Origin: an uncultured Oscillospiraceae bacterium
Lineage (GTDB): Bacteria > Bacillota > Clostridia > Oscillospirales > Oscillospiraceae
Direction: 5' to 3'
Assembly (NCBI GenBank): GCA_958423465.1
Contig: CATZRD010000030.1
Location: 1 to 29,100 of the forward strand
Length of the DNA stretch: 29,100 bases
A program made the position numbers and the translations under genes. The notes under the pieces were generated by a model, which saw nothing but the letters and a program-made list of their open reading frames with translations, made no database searches and was not told the origin of the DNA. This document shows, in pieces, positions 1 through 8,134 of this stretch (within the stretch, counting starts at the first letter, position 1; every line of letters starts with the position of its first letter).

Positions 1-512
1 ACGATACCTTCTACGAGGCTGTCAAGTACGTCTCCGAGAACGGTCTCATGACCGGTGTTGACACCACCGCGTTCGCGCCGTATAACGAGTTCACCCGCGC
101 CCAGGTGGCCACCATTCTGTACCGGCTGGAGAAGGAGCCTGCCGTGGAGTTCGCGGCCACCTTCCCCGACGTGCAGGAGAATCAGTGGTTCGCCAGCGCG
201 GTCCTGTGGGGCAACAGCAAGGGCATTCTGCTGGGCCACGACACCGGGAAGTTCGGTCCCGACGACGGTGTGACCTTCGAGCAGATGCTGACCATTCTGT
301 ACCGCTACGCGGCGCTGAAGGGTTACGACACCGCCGCCCGGGCGGATGTGAGCGGCTTCGAGTGCTCCGACTACGCCGCCGAGGCGGTGAGCTGGGCCAT
401 GGCCCACGGCATGGTGAGCGCCGCCGACGGTGCCGCTCTGAAGGCTCCCGCCGCCCGCTGTCAGGTGGCTCAGGTGCTGGCTGTTTTCTGCCAGACCGTG
501 GTCATGAAGTAA
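1..512 (+). CDS. SLH-domain (S-layer homology) surface protein, C-terminal part
   Basis: The 5' part lies outside the window; the reading frame enters at position 3 and stops with TAA at 510-512. About 169 residues are visible and make up roughly three S-layer-homology repeats. The first has the diagnostic ending TRAQVATILYRL. The second begins FPDVQENQWFASAV and ends with a TFEQMLTILYRY-type motif. The third (DYAAEAVSWAMAHGM...) is more degenerate. In this family C-terminal SLH triplets bind secondary cell-wall polymer and anchor exported proteins to the cell surface. The substrate or function of the missing N-terminal part cannot be judged. The gene is convergent with the aromatic operon and shares a terminator with it. 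Confidence 0.88.
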   Translation, partial: DTFYEAVKYVSENGLMTGVDTTAFAPYNEFTRAQVATILYRLEKEPAVEFAATFPDVQENQWFASAVLWGNSKGILLGHDTGKFGPDDGVTFEQMLTILYRYAALKGYDTAARADVSGFECSDYAAEAVSWAMAHGMVSAADGAALKAPAARCQVAQVLAVFCQTVVMK

Positions 513-530
513 CAGGCGCATAGAACAGCA

Positions 531-561
531 AAAGGGAGGAGCGAAAGCTCCTCCCTTTTTT
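531..561. terminator. Bidirectional rho-independent terminator
   Basis: A perfect stem (AAAGGGAGGAGC at 531-542 with its complement from 547) closes on a GAAA tetraloop. It runs into a T tract on the plus strand and has a shorter TTTT on the minus strand. It sits between the convergent SLH gene and the last gene of the aromatic operon, so it probably terminates both. Confidence 0.9.
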
Positions 562-585
562 GCCGGATCGTTTTCCCAACCGCGT

Positions 586-1167
586 TCAGGCCAGCGTTTC
601 CATGGCGGCGTTGATGGCGGCCTCGCTCTCCCGCATGGCCAGGATGGTGCGCTCCATCAGCGTCTCCAGGTCCCAGCCCAGCATCTCCGCCCCCTGGCGG
701 ATCACGTCCCGGCTGCATCCGGCGGCGAACTTCTTGTCCTTGAACTTCTTTTTCAGGCTGGAGACCTCCATATCCATGACGCTGCCGCTGGGGCGCATCT
801 TGGCGGCGGCCCCGATGAGGCCGGTCAGCTCGTCGGCGGCGAAGAGGACCTTTTCCATCTCGTGGACCGGCTCCACGTCGGCGCAGAGGCCGTAGCCGTG
901 GCTGACCACGGCGTGGATCAGCGCCTCGCCGGCGCCTGCCTCCCGCAGCAGCTCCGGGGCCTTTTGGCAGTGCTCCTCCGGCCACTGCTCAAAGTCGATG
1001 TCGTGGAGCAGGCCCACCATGGACCAGAAGGACGCCTGATCCCCGTAGCCCAAAAACCGGGCGTACCAGCCCATGACCGCCTCCACGGTCAGCGCGTGGC
1101 GGATGTGGAAGGGCTCCTGATTGTAGCGGCGCAGCAGAGCCAGCGCCTGGTCGCGATCTTGCAGCAT
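586..1167 (-). CDS. HD-domain protein (putative phosphohydrolase)
   Basis: The protein has 193 aa and an HD-superfamily metal-binding signature: His24 (FHIRHALTVE), His55-Asp56 (GLLHDIDFEQWPEEH) and a distal Asp112 (AADELTGL). HD proteins typically hydrolyse phosphate esters of nucleotides or related molecules; the substrate here is unknown. The ATG start is supported by an AAAGGAGA ribosome-binding site just upstream. It is the last gene of the minus-strand run that starts at aroF, 43 nt after the ferritin-like gene, and ends at the shared terminator at 531-561. Nothing in the sequence ties it to aromatic biosynthesis beyond its position; it may be a passenger on the operon or have its own promoter. 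Confidence 0.82.
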   Translation of the reverse strand: MLQDRDQALALLRRYNQEPFHIRHALTVEAVMGWYARFLGYGDQASFWSMVGLLHDIDFEQWPEEHCQKAPELLREAGAGEALIHAVVSHGYGLCADVEPVHEMEKVLFAADELTGLIGAAAKMRPSGSVMDMEVSSLKKKFKDKKFAAGCSRDVIRQGAEMLGWDLETLMERTILAMRESEAAINAAMETLA

Positions 1168-1210
1168 AGGTATGTCTCCTTTGTACGTGGCCCCGGCGGG
1201 GGCCGTTTTG

Positions 1211-1882
1211 TTATGAGATGAGCTTTCCCAGCAGCTCCAGCACCGCCTCCGCCCGGCGGTAGGCCTCCCGGCTCAGGTCCGTAAGGAGTTTTTGCAGACA
1301 CAGGTCCGTGGCCTCGTCGGCGGCGCGCTGGTAGTTGAGGCCGTTGCAGGCCTCCTGGTGGTAGACGGCCCGCAGGGCCTGGGGCAGGTTCTTCCAGCAG
1401 GCCGGCTCCACCACCACGGACACGGAGGAGCAGTCGGCGCTGATGAGGTAGCGGGCGGCCTTCAGCCGCCGGGCGGCGTCCAGCTTCTCCTCGGCCAGAG
1501 ACCGGAGCAGACGGCCGGCCCGGGGGTCCCGGACGCACCGAATCAGAGCCAGCACACACTGGCGCTGGGCCAGCTCCTCCTGAAGAAAGCCCTCCAGGAC
1601 GCCTATGGACTGCTGGGCCTGGCTGCCCATGCAGCACGGGTCCATGTCCGCCCCCGGCAGCTGGTCCAGATCGCCGGAGCCGTTTCCCGGCGGGGCGGGG
1701 GCGGGCTGAGGGGGCGGCGGCGGAGCGGGAGTCGGCTGCGGGCCGGAGGGCGCCGCCGCGGCCCGGACCTGGGGATAGGGGTCCAGATCCGGGGCGACCC
1801 GCCGCCAGATCTTGTCGTAGAGACGGTAGTCGTATTCGCTGAGCGGGCCAAAGGTCCCGCCGGAAGGGGTGGTGGTATCCAT
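1211..1882 (-). CDS. Ferritin-like four-helix protein with Pro-rich linker
   Basis: The protein has 223 aa from the ATG at 1882, which is chosen over the ATG at 1909 because AAAGGAGG lies 8 nt upstream of 1882. An N-terminal segment (about 1-40) is followed by a Pro/Ala-rich low-complexity linker (about 45-70). A helical region (about 90-223) has patterns typical of ferritin-like domains: QSIGVLEGFLQEELAQ, a middle helix with LRSLAEEKLDAARRL, and YHQEACNGLNYQRAADEATD. Ferritin-like and rubrerythrin-like domains bind di-iron centres, but I cannot confirm a complete Glu/His ligand set by eye. It follows aroQ by 51 nt. Its function is unknown; a spore-coat or manganese-catalase-like small ferritin relative is an alternative. 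Confidence 0.6.
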   Translation of the reverse strand: MDTTTPSGGTFGPLSEYDYRLYDKIWRRVAPDLDPYPQVRAAAAPSGPQPTPAPPPPPQPAPAPPGNGSGDLDQLPGADMDPCCMGSQAQQSIGVLEGFLQEELAQRQCVLALIRCVRDPRAGRLLRSLAEEKLDAARRLKAARYLISADCSSVSVVVEPACWKNLPQALRAVYHQEACNGLNYQRAADEATDLCLQKLLTDLSREAYRRAEAVLELLGKLIS

Positions 1883-1933
1883 AGCAACAGCCTCCTTTAC
1901 TAAGGCCATTCTATGCGGGCCGCTCCCTCGCGG

Positions 1934-2380
1934 TTATTCCCCTGTGACGACGCTTTTCAGCGCCAGCAGATGCTCCGCCGCCATCCGGTAGCCCTCGAAG
2001 CCGTGCCCCGCGACGGTCTTGCGGCACGCCTGCCGGATGTAGGACACCTGCCGGAAGTCCTCCCGCTTGCTGACGTCGGAGATGTGGACTTCCACCGTGG
2101 GGATGCCCACGGCCTTTACCGCGTCCAGCAGGGCCACGCTGGTGTGGGTGTAGGCGGCGGGATTGATGACGATGCCGTCAAAGTTCCGGTAGGCGGCCTG
2201 AATGGCGTCCACCAGGTCTCCCTCGTGGTTGGACTGGTAAATTTCACATTCGATCCCCAGCTCTCCGCAGAAATCCCGGATGTACCGCTCCAGATCGGCG
2301 TAGGTCTGTTTGCCATAGATGTCCGGCTCCCGGACGCCCAGCATATTCAGGTTGGGACCGTTGAGAAACAAAAGCTTCAT
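1934..2380 (-). CDS. aroQ: 3-dehydroquinate dehydratase, type II
   Basis: The 148-aa protein has the normal length of the type II dodecameric enzyme that converts 3-dehydroquinate to 3-dehydroshikimate in the cytoplasm, step 3 of the shikimate pathway. Family hallmarks are visible: the N-terminal NGPNLNMLGVREPDIYG (with the catalytic Tyr in the IYG segment), NPAAYTHTSVAL, and EVHISD with the catalytic His. The start overlaps the stop of the aroE-aroK gene by 4 nt (ATGA), so the two are probably translationally coupled. The type II enzyme is unrelated in fold to AroD, so no aroD-type gene is needed here. Confidence 0.97.
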   Translation of the reverse strand: MKLLFLNGPNLNMLGVREPDIYGKQTYADLERYIRDFCGELGIECEIYQSNHEGDLVDAIQAAYRNFDGIVINPAAYTHTSVALLDAVKAVGIPTVEVHISDVSKREDFRQVSYIRQACRKTVAGHGFEGYRMAAEHLLALKSVVTGE

Positions 2381-3600
2381 CGGTTTTTCAGCGCCTCCTC
2401 GATTTGTTCCAGCGTCCTCTCCAGAGGGCCGCTGTTGTCGGCGGTCAGATCGGCGAAGGCGGCGTACAGCGGCGCTCTCCGCTGCCAGAGGACCGCCAGA
2501 TCCGTGCTCTGGGACACGGGCCGTCCGCCGGTAGGCAGGGCCGCCAGAGGCCGGGTGAGGTGGACGATCACGCCGTTTTGCCGCAGAGGGTCCCGGTTTT
2601 CCTTCCGGGTGACCACGCCGCCGCCGGTACTGATGACCAGTCCCGTCCGGCTGCCCGCCTCCCGGACAGCCCGGGTCTCCAGAGCACGGAAGGCGTCCTC
2701 CCCCTCCCGGGCGAAGATGTCCGGGATGGGGCGGCCCGCCCGGCGGACGATCTCCTCGTCCAGGTCCACGAACGCCCGGCCCAGCCGCTCCGCCAGAGCC
2801 CGTCCCACGGTGGTCTTGCCGCAGCCGGGCATCCCGATGAGGACGATGTTCTCCAGCTCCGAGGAGAGGCTGGAGAGGACCTCCTCCGCCCGGGAGGACG
2901 GGATGGCAGTTCCGGTGAACAGCTCCGCGGCCCGGCGGGCCTGGGCCACCAGCATGGGCAGGCCGCAGGAGCAGGGGAGGCCCCGGTCCATGGCCTGGAG
3001 CAGCAGGGCGGTGCGCAGGGGGTTGAACACCACATCCAGCACCCCCTCCAGCCGGGGGAAGGCGTCCAGAGATACCGGCGACAGGCCGCAGTCCGGGTAC
3101 ATCCCCACGGGGGTGGTGTTGATGAGCACCTGGGCGTCGGCGTGGCGGGAGAGATTGCCGTAGTTGTCCGGACCATGGCGGGAGATCACCGCGATCTCCG
3201 CCGCCCCCAGCTCCCGGGCGGCGGCCTGAGCGGTATGGCTGGTGCCGCCGCTGCCCAGGATCACGACCTTCTTTCCGGCCAGGTCCACCCCGGCCCGCCG
3301 GGCCATGCAGATCATGCCGTCGATGTCCGTGTTGTAGCCGGTGAGCCGGCCGTTCCGGTTCACCACCGTGTTCACCGCGCCGATGGCGGCGGCCCGGGGG
3401 TCCACCTCGTCGCAGAGGGGGATCACCGTCTGCTTATAGGGAATGGTGACGTTCAGCCCCCGGAAGTCCCGGCGGCGAAACAGCTCCGCCACCTCCTCCG
3501 GCGGCGTGGGCAGCAGCCGGTAGTCGTACCCCGCCAGCGCCCGGTGGATCTGAGGGGAAAAGCTGTGCCCCAGCTTTTCGCCCAAAAGCCCGTATTCCAT
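2377..3600 (-). CDS. aroE-aroK: Bifunctional shikimate dehydrogenase-shikimate kinase (AroE-AroK fusion)
   Basis: The 407-aa protein joins two consecutive pathway enzymes. Residues 1 to about 245 are shikimate dehydrogenase: SFSPQIH substrate loop, catalytic Lys56 in NVTIPYK, Asp92 in NTDIDG, NADP-binding GSGGTSHTA at 116-124 and NTTPVGM at 161-167. Residues from about 250 to 407 are shikimate kinase: Walker A GMPGCGKTTVG at 256-266, the DLDEEI magnesium/shikimate motif at 279-284, and STGGGVV at 324-330. The protein would reduce 3-dehydroshikimate and then phosphorylate the product. There is no stop or frameshift between the halves. The gene overlaps pheA by 1 nt and aroQ by 4 nt, so it sits in a tightly coupled cassette. 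Confidence 0.95.
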   Translation of the reverse strand: MEYGLLGEKLGHSFSPQIHRALAGYDYRLLPTPPEEVAELFRRRDFRGLNVTIPYKQTVIPLCDEVDPRAAAIGAVNTVVNRNGRLTGYNTDIDGMICMARRAGVDLAGKKVVILGSGGTSHTAQAAARELGAAEIAVISRHGPDNYGNLSRHADAQVLINTTPVGMYPDCGLSPVSLDAFPRLEGVLDVVFNPLRTALLLQAMDRGLPCSCGLPMLVAQARRAAELFTGTAIPSSRAEEVLSSLSSELENIVLIGMPGCGKTTVGRALAERLGRAFVDLDEEIVRRAGRPIPDIFAREGEDAFRALETRAVREAGSRTGLVISTGGGVVTRKENRDPLRQNGVIVHLTRPLAALPTGGRPVSQSTDLAVLWQRRAPLYAAFADLTADNSGPLERTLEQIEEALKNR

Positions 3601-4736
3601 CAGAATACCTCGCTGTAGGCCCCCAGGAAGGTGAAGAAATCCTCCTTCTCCAGCTGGCTGAGGACGGTCTGGGTATCCTTGCTCTTCACCGACGCCTCCA
3701 CGTCGAAGTAGAACCGGAACTCAAAGTCCTTGCCGGGGATGGGGCGGCTCTCCAGCTTGCTGATGTTCAGCCCCCGGGTGGCGAACTTGGCGATGAGGCT
3801 GTACAGGGAGCCGGGGCGGTGGCTGGCGGAGGTGACGAAGGTGATGCGGTCAGCGCCCTCGTAGATCTCCATGGTCTTGGAGATGCAGATGAACCGGGTG
3901 TAGTTGTGGTCGCTGTTGGCGATGTGGTCGGAGAGGACCCTGAGACCGTAAAGGTCCGCGCAGTTCACCGAGGCGATGGCCGCCAGATCGGTCCGCTGGC
4001 TCTCCGAGACATACTTGGCGGCGGCGGCGTTGTTGGAGAACACCGTGATCTTCACGCCGCTGCTCTTGAGGAAGTCGCCGCACTGGTCCAGAGCCTGCTC
4101 GTGGGCCACCACCTCTTTCACATCCCTGAGGCTGACGCCGGGCTTGGCCAGCAGGCAGTGCTCCACCTTCAGCTTCAGGCTGCGGACGATCTTGCAGTTG
4201 TACTTCTCCATCAGGTCATACACCTCGGTGACGGACCCGGCGGAGCTGTTCTCGATGGGCAGGATGCCGTAGCGGCACATCCCCGCCTCCACCGCCCGGA
4301 ACACCCCCTCAAAGCGGCCGAAGTACATGATCTGGCTCAGGGGGAACAGCTTGTCGCAGGCGATCTGGGAGTAGGCCCCCTCGATGCCCTGACAGGCCAC
4401 CACCGCCCGGGTGGGGAACTGGCCGGTGCGCTCCGCCGCCGCCAGAATGTCCCGGCACAGGGGGGACTCCCCGGTGGTCAGGCGGTTCTCCTGGTAGTCC
4501 CGGCTCAGCTCCAGCAGGGTGGACCACAGGATCTTGGTGTACTCCTCCAGCTCGCCCCCCGCCAGGCCGGTGACCCGGTAGAGAATGTCCCGCTCCCGTC
4601 CCGCGGCCATCACCGGCACGCCGTTGGCCTTCTTGTAGTCGGCCACCTGCTTTACGGTCTCCATCCGCTCCTTGAACAGCGCCGCCATCTGATCGTCGAT
4701 GGCGTCCAATTTAGCCCGATACTCGCTCAGCTCCAT
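3600..4736 (-). CDS. pheA: Bifunctional chorismate mutase / prephenate dehydratase (P-protein)
   Basis: The 378-aa protein has three domains. Residues 1-85 form an AroQ-class chorismate mutase helical domain (ELSEYRAKLDAIDDQMAALF, with GRERD at about 46-50). Residues about 108-285 are prephenate dehydratase with GIEGAYS and the catalytic YTRF motif at 279-282. Residues about 296-375 are an ACT domain with GSLYSLIAKFATRGLNISKLESRP. It converts chorismate through prephenate to phenylpyruvate, the committed step to phenylalanine; the GALxxxL/ESRP-type ACT motif is the known phenylalanine feedback site in this family. The start overlaps the end of aroC by 10 nt and the stop overlaps aroE-aroK by 1 nt. 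Confidence 0.96.
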   Translation of the reverse strand: MELSEYRAKLDAIDDQMAALFKERMETVKQVADYKKANGVPVMAAGRERDILYRVTGLAGGELEEYTKILWSTLLELSRDYQENRLTTGESPLCRDILAAAERTGQFPTRAVVACQGIEGAYSQIACDKLFPLSQIMYFGRFEGVFRAVEAGMCRYGILPIENSSAGSVTEVYDLMEKYNCKIVRSLKLKVEHCLLAKPGVSLRDVKEVVAHEQALDQCGDFLKSSGVKITVFSNNAAAAKYVSESQRTDLAAIASVNCADLYGLRVLSDHIANSDHNYTRFICISKTMEIYEGADRITFVTSASHRPGSLYSLIAKFATRGLNISKLESRPIPGKDFEFRFYFDVEASVKSKDTQTVLSQLEKEDFFTFLGAYSEVF

Positions 4737-5818
4737 GTCTCGTTCTCCTCCCAGATCATATCAAGTAATGTCAGCGCGGTCACAGCCTCCGCCACCGGCA
4801 CGGCCCGGGGCACGATGCAGGGATCGTGCCTGCCGCGGATGACCAGGCTGGTGTTTTCCATGGCCTCCAGATCCACCGTCTCCTGCTCCCGGGAGATGGA
4901 GGCGGTGGGCTTGACGCAGAGGTTCACCACCAGGGGCATCCCGGTGGTCATGCCCCCCAGCACGCCCCCGGCGTGGTTGGTTTTGGTTTTCACGGTCCCG
5001 CCGTCGGTGACGTAGGGGTCGTTGTGCTGGCTGCCCCGCATCCCGGCGGCGGCGAAGCCCTCCCCAAAGGACACCCCCCGCACGGCGGGGATGCCGAAGA
5101 GGGCGGCGGCCAGCCGGTTCTCCACCCCGCCGAACATGGGCTGGCCCAGCCCGGCGGGCAGACCCAGGGCAAAGCACCGGATCACGCCTCCCAGGGAGTC
5201 CTGGTCCATCCGGGCGGCCTCGATGAGCTGGCCCATGGCCATCCCGGCGTCATCGTCAAAGACCGGGAAGGGCTTTTTCAGCAGGGCCTCCAGATCCGCT
5301 CTGTCCACGGCGGCGAAGTCTGGAGCGGTATCCGCGATCTCCGCGATCCGGTCGATATGAGCCGCGATCAGGACGCCCCGCTGCTCCAAAAGCTGGAGGG
5401 CCAGGGCCCCGGCGAAGCACAGGGGGGCCGTCAGCCGCCCGGAGAACTGGCCTCCGCCCCGGACGTCGTAGCTGTCCCCGTACTTCACCAGGGCCGGGTA
5501 GTCGGCGTGGGAGGGCCGGGGAGTGCGTTTCAGGCCGCTGTAGTCCTTACTGTGCTGGTCGCTGTTTCGGATGAGGGCGCACACCGGCGCGCCGCAGGCA
5601 GCGCCATCTACCAAACCGGAGACGATCTCCGGCGCGTCGCTCTCCTGCCGGGGGGTGGACCAGGCGGTCCGGCCCGGGGCCCGGCGGGCCATAAAGGCGT
5701 TTACCCGGTCCATGTCCGGCCGGAACCCGGCGGGCAGGCCGTCGATGACGCAGCCGATGGCGGCGGCGTGGGACTGGCCGAACACGGTGACGCGGAGCTT
5801 ATTTCCCAGGGTGTTCAT
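4727..5818 (-). CDS. aroC: Chorismate synthase
   Basis: The 363-aa protein has the expected family length. It catalyses the FMNH2-dependent 1,4-elimination of phosphate from EPSP to give chorismate, the final shikimate-pathway step. Family signatures are clear: the N-terminal GQSHAAAIGCVIDGLPAG, the RGGGQFSGRLTAP segment, the MRGSQHNDPY loop, and the C-terminal HDPCIVPRAVPVAEAV. The gene overlaps aroA upstream by 20 nt and pheA downstream by 10 nt. Such overlaps mean that start selection relies on sites inside the preceding genes and imply tight translational coupling. Confidence 0.97.
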   Translation of the reverse strand: MNTLGNKLRVTVFGQSHAAAIGCVIDGLPAGFRPDMDRVNAFMARRAPGRTAWSTPRQESDAPEIVSGLVDGAACGAPVCALIRNSDQHSKDYSGLKRTPRPSHADYPALVKYGDSYDVRGGGQFSGRLTAPLCFAGALALQLLEQRGVLIAAHIDRIAEIADTAPDFAAVDRADLEALLKKPFPVFDDDAGMAMGQLIEAARMDQDSLGGVIRCFALGLPAGLGQPMFGGVENRLAAALFGIPAVRGVSFGEGFAAAGMRGSQHNDPYVTDGGTVKTKTNHAGGVLGGMTTGMPLVVNLCVKPTASISREQETVDLEAMENTSLVIRGRHDPCIVPRAVPVAEAVTALTLLDMIWEENETWS

Positions 5819-7049
5819 GGATGATCCCTCCCAGCGTTTGATAGTCCTCCCAGAAGTCAGGGTAGGACTTGCTGACGCACGCCGCCCCCAGCAGCGTCAC
5901 CGGTTCCCGGCAGCGGGCGGCGGCGACGGCGGCCATCATGGCGATGCGGTGGTCGTTGCGGCAGTCCACGGTACAGCCGCCGGGGAGGGACGGCTTCCCG
6001 ATGATGGTCAGGCTGTCGGGTCCCTCCGTGACGTCCGCCCCCATGGCGGTCAGGGCTTCGGTGACGGCGGAGAGCCGGTCGCTTTCCTTCATGCGCAGCC
6101 GTCCGGCGTTGGTCAGCCGCAGCTCTCCGTCCATCAGGGCCCCCATGGCCGCCAGCGGCGGCGCCAGGTCGGGGCAGCCGGATACGTCCAGCTCCACCTG
6201 GCCGCCGGCAGCGATCATCCGGCTCCAGGGAAGGACCACCCGGTCCCCCTGGAGGCTCTGTTCGTTCATGCCGGCGACGGTGACGCCGCCGCCCAGGACC
6301 CCGGCGGCGTACCAGAAGGCCGCCTGGGACCAGTCCGCCTCCACAGCGGCCCGCCGGGAGACGTACTCTCTGCCTCCCGGTACCAGAAAGTGGGGTGGCA
6401 GGCTCCTGGTCTGTGGTACCGCCACACCGAATTCCTCCATAGCCTGAAGGGTCATGGCGATGTACCCGGCGCTCTCCAGCGGCGTGGTGGGGACGATCAC
6501 CGACGGCTCCGCCAGCAGGGGCAGGGCGAAGAGCAGGCCGGTGAAGAACTGGCTGGACACGTTGCCGGGGAGGCGGTACTCTCCGGCTGTCAGCCGTCCC
6601 CGGACCGTGAGAACGCCGTCCTTCTGCTCATAGAAGATCCCCTTCTCCCGGAAGAGGTCGAAGTAGGGCTGCTGGGGCCGCTCCATGAGCCGCCCCCGGC
6701 CGGTGAACACCCCGCCTCCGGCCAAAGCCAGCGCCACGGGGATGAGAAAGCGCAGGGTGGACCCGGACTCTCCGCAGTCCAGCCGGGGCAGCTCCTCTCC
6801 GGTGGAGGTGAGGGGAGTCACCCCCCCCACGCCCCGGACCCGGAGGACCCTTCCCTCCAGGGTCCAGGCGGCCCCCAGGGCTTCCATGCACCGGAGGGTG
6901 GCCCGGATGTCGTCGCTAAGGGCCACGTTTTCGATGACGCTCTCCCCCGCCGCCAGAGCGGCGGCGATGAGGAGGCGGTGAGCCTGGGACTTGCTGGGGG
7001 GCGGGGTGACGGTCCCGTGGAGCCTTGTGGGCGTGATGGTCAGATTCAT
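5799..7049 (-). CDS. aroA: 3-phosphoshikimate 1-carboxyvinyltransferase (EPSP synthase)
   Basis: The 416-aa protein starts at the ATG at 7049. The longer upstream reading frame to 7205 is Arg/Gly-rich and non-homologous, whereas MNLTITPTRLHGTVTPPPSKSQAHR is the standard EPSP synthase beginning, with the Lys-Ser pair and Arg that bind shikimate-3-phosphate and PEP. Further hallmarks are LDCGESGSTLRFLIP and the C-terminal RLRMKESDRLSAV and DHRIAMMAAVAA motifs. It transfers enolpyruvate from PEP to shikimate-3-phosphate. The start overlaps the aroB stop by 4 nt (ATGA), with a GGAGG site inside the end of aroB. The segment around residues 16-30 is PPPSKSQAHRLLIAA; whether it is class I or class II in inhibitor sensitivity was not determined. 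Confidence 0.97.
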   Translation of the reverse strand: MNLTITPTRLHGTVTPPPSKSQAHRLLIAAALAAGESVIENVALSDDIRATLRCMEALGAAWTLEGRVLRVRGVGGVTPLTSTGEELPRLDCGESGSTLRFLIPVALALAGGGVFTGRGRLMERPQQPYFDLFREKGIFYEQKDGVLTVRGRLTAGEYRLPGNVSSQFFTGLLFALPLLAEPSVIVPTTPLESAGYIAMTLQAMEEFGVAVPQTRSLPPHFLVPGGREYVSRRAAVEADWSQAAFWYAAGVLGGGVTVAGMNEQSLQGDRVVLPWSRMIAAGGQVELDVSGCPDLAPPLAAMGALMDGELRLTNAGRLRMKESDRLSAVTEALTAMGADVTEGPDSLTIIGKPSLPGGCTVDCRNDHRIAMMAAVAAARCREPVTLLGAACVSKSYPDFWEDYQTLGGIIHEHPGK

Positions 7050-8098
7050 AAGGCGGCCTCCACAAATTCCCGCAGCTCCGGCAGGGTCAGGCGGACGGTC
7101 TCCGCCCGGCCGATCTCCCGGAGCACCACCACGTCGATGGCGTCGCCGGAGCGCTTCTTGTCGGCGGTGGCGGCCTCGTACAGGTCCTCCGCTCCGCAGG
7201 GACATTCCGTGGGCAGGCCCAGACGCCGGGCGGCGTCCAGCACGGCATCCAGAGTTCCGGCGGGGCTTAGACCCATACGCTCCGCCCCCCGGGCCGCCAG
7301 CGCCATGCCAATGGCCACCGCGTGGCCGTGGGACACCGTGTAGCCGCTGTACGTTTCGATGCCGTGACCCAGGGTGTGGCCGAAGTTCAGGAGCTTCCGC
7401 ATCCCCCGCTCCCGCTCGTCCTCGGCCACCACGGCGGCCTTGATCTCCACGTTCCGCCGGACCACGGCGTCGATGTCCGCCCGGAGGTCCGCCGTCATCA
7501 GGTAGTCGAAAAAGGCCCGGTCGGCGATAAGGCCGTGCTTCACCGTCTCCGCCAGCCCGTCCAGAAAGGTCTCCGGCGGGAGGGTGGCGAAGGTCCCGGT
7601 GTCGCAGAGGACGGCCAGAGGCTGGTGAAAGGCCCCGGCCAGATTCTTTCCCGCCGCCAGGTCCACGGCGGTCTTGCCCCCCACGGAGGCGTCCACCGCG
7701 GCCAGAAAGGTGGTGGGCAGCTGGAAAAAGTCGATGCCCCGCTGGTAGGTAGCGGCGGCAAAGCCCGCCAGATCCCCCGTTACTCCGCCCCCCAGGGCGA
7801 AGATCAGGTCGCTGCGGGTCAGGCGGATCTCCGCCATATGCTCCAGCAGCGCGCCGTAGGTGGCAAGGTTTTTGCTCTGCTCCCCGGCAGGGAAGGTCCA
7901 GAGAGAGGCGGCGAACCCCACCCTCTCCAGAGCGTCCAGCGCCCGTTGGCCATACAGAGGGGCCACGGTGCTGTCCGACACTACCAGGCAGCGCCGGGGG
8001 GCGGTGAGGTCCGCCGCCAGCGCCCCGCAGCGGTCCAGCAGCCCCGCCCCGATGTGGACCGGGTAGGGCCGGGAGGCGTGTACCATGACTGTCTGCAT
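7046..8098 (-). CDS. aroB: 3-dehydroquinate synthase
   Basis: The 350-aa protein converts DAHP to 3-dehydroquinate using NAD+ and a divalent metal, step 2 of the shikimate pathway. It shows GGGVTGDLAGFAAATYQRGI, PTTFLAAVDASVGGKTAVD (NAD and substrate site) and NFGHTLGHGIE (metal-binding His region), all typical of AroB. It is 36 nt downstream of the methyltransferase gene. The ribosome-binding site before its ATG is weak (only GGATG-like), unlike most genes here, so its translation may depend on upstream flow or be relatively low. It overlaps aroA by 4 nt. Confidence 0.97.
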   Translation of the reverse strand: MQTVMVHASRPYPVHIGAGLLDRCGALAADLTAPRRCLVVSDSTVAPLYGQRALDALERVGFAASLWTFPAGEQSKNLATYGALLEHMAEIRLTRSDLIFALGGGVTGDLAGFAAATYQRGIDFFQLPTTFLAAVDASVGGKTAVDLAAGKNLAGAFHQPLAVLCDTGTFATLPPETFLDGLAETVKHGLIADRAFFDYLMTADLRADIDAVVRRNVEIKAAVVAEDERERGMRKLLNFGHTLGHGIETYSGYTVSHGHAVAIGMALAARGAERMGLSPAGTLDAVLDAARRLGLPTECPCGAEDLYEAATADKKRSGDAIDVVVLREIGRAETVRLTLPELREFVEAAL

Positions 8099-8134
8099 CG
8101 TTTCACATCCAATCGGTTTGTTTTGTGGGAATGC

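Noticed and set aside
7050..7205. N-terminal extension of EPSP synthase
   Set aside because: The extra 52 residues are Arg/Gly-rich and overlap aroB coding sequence; the standard family start and a GGAGG site support 7049.
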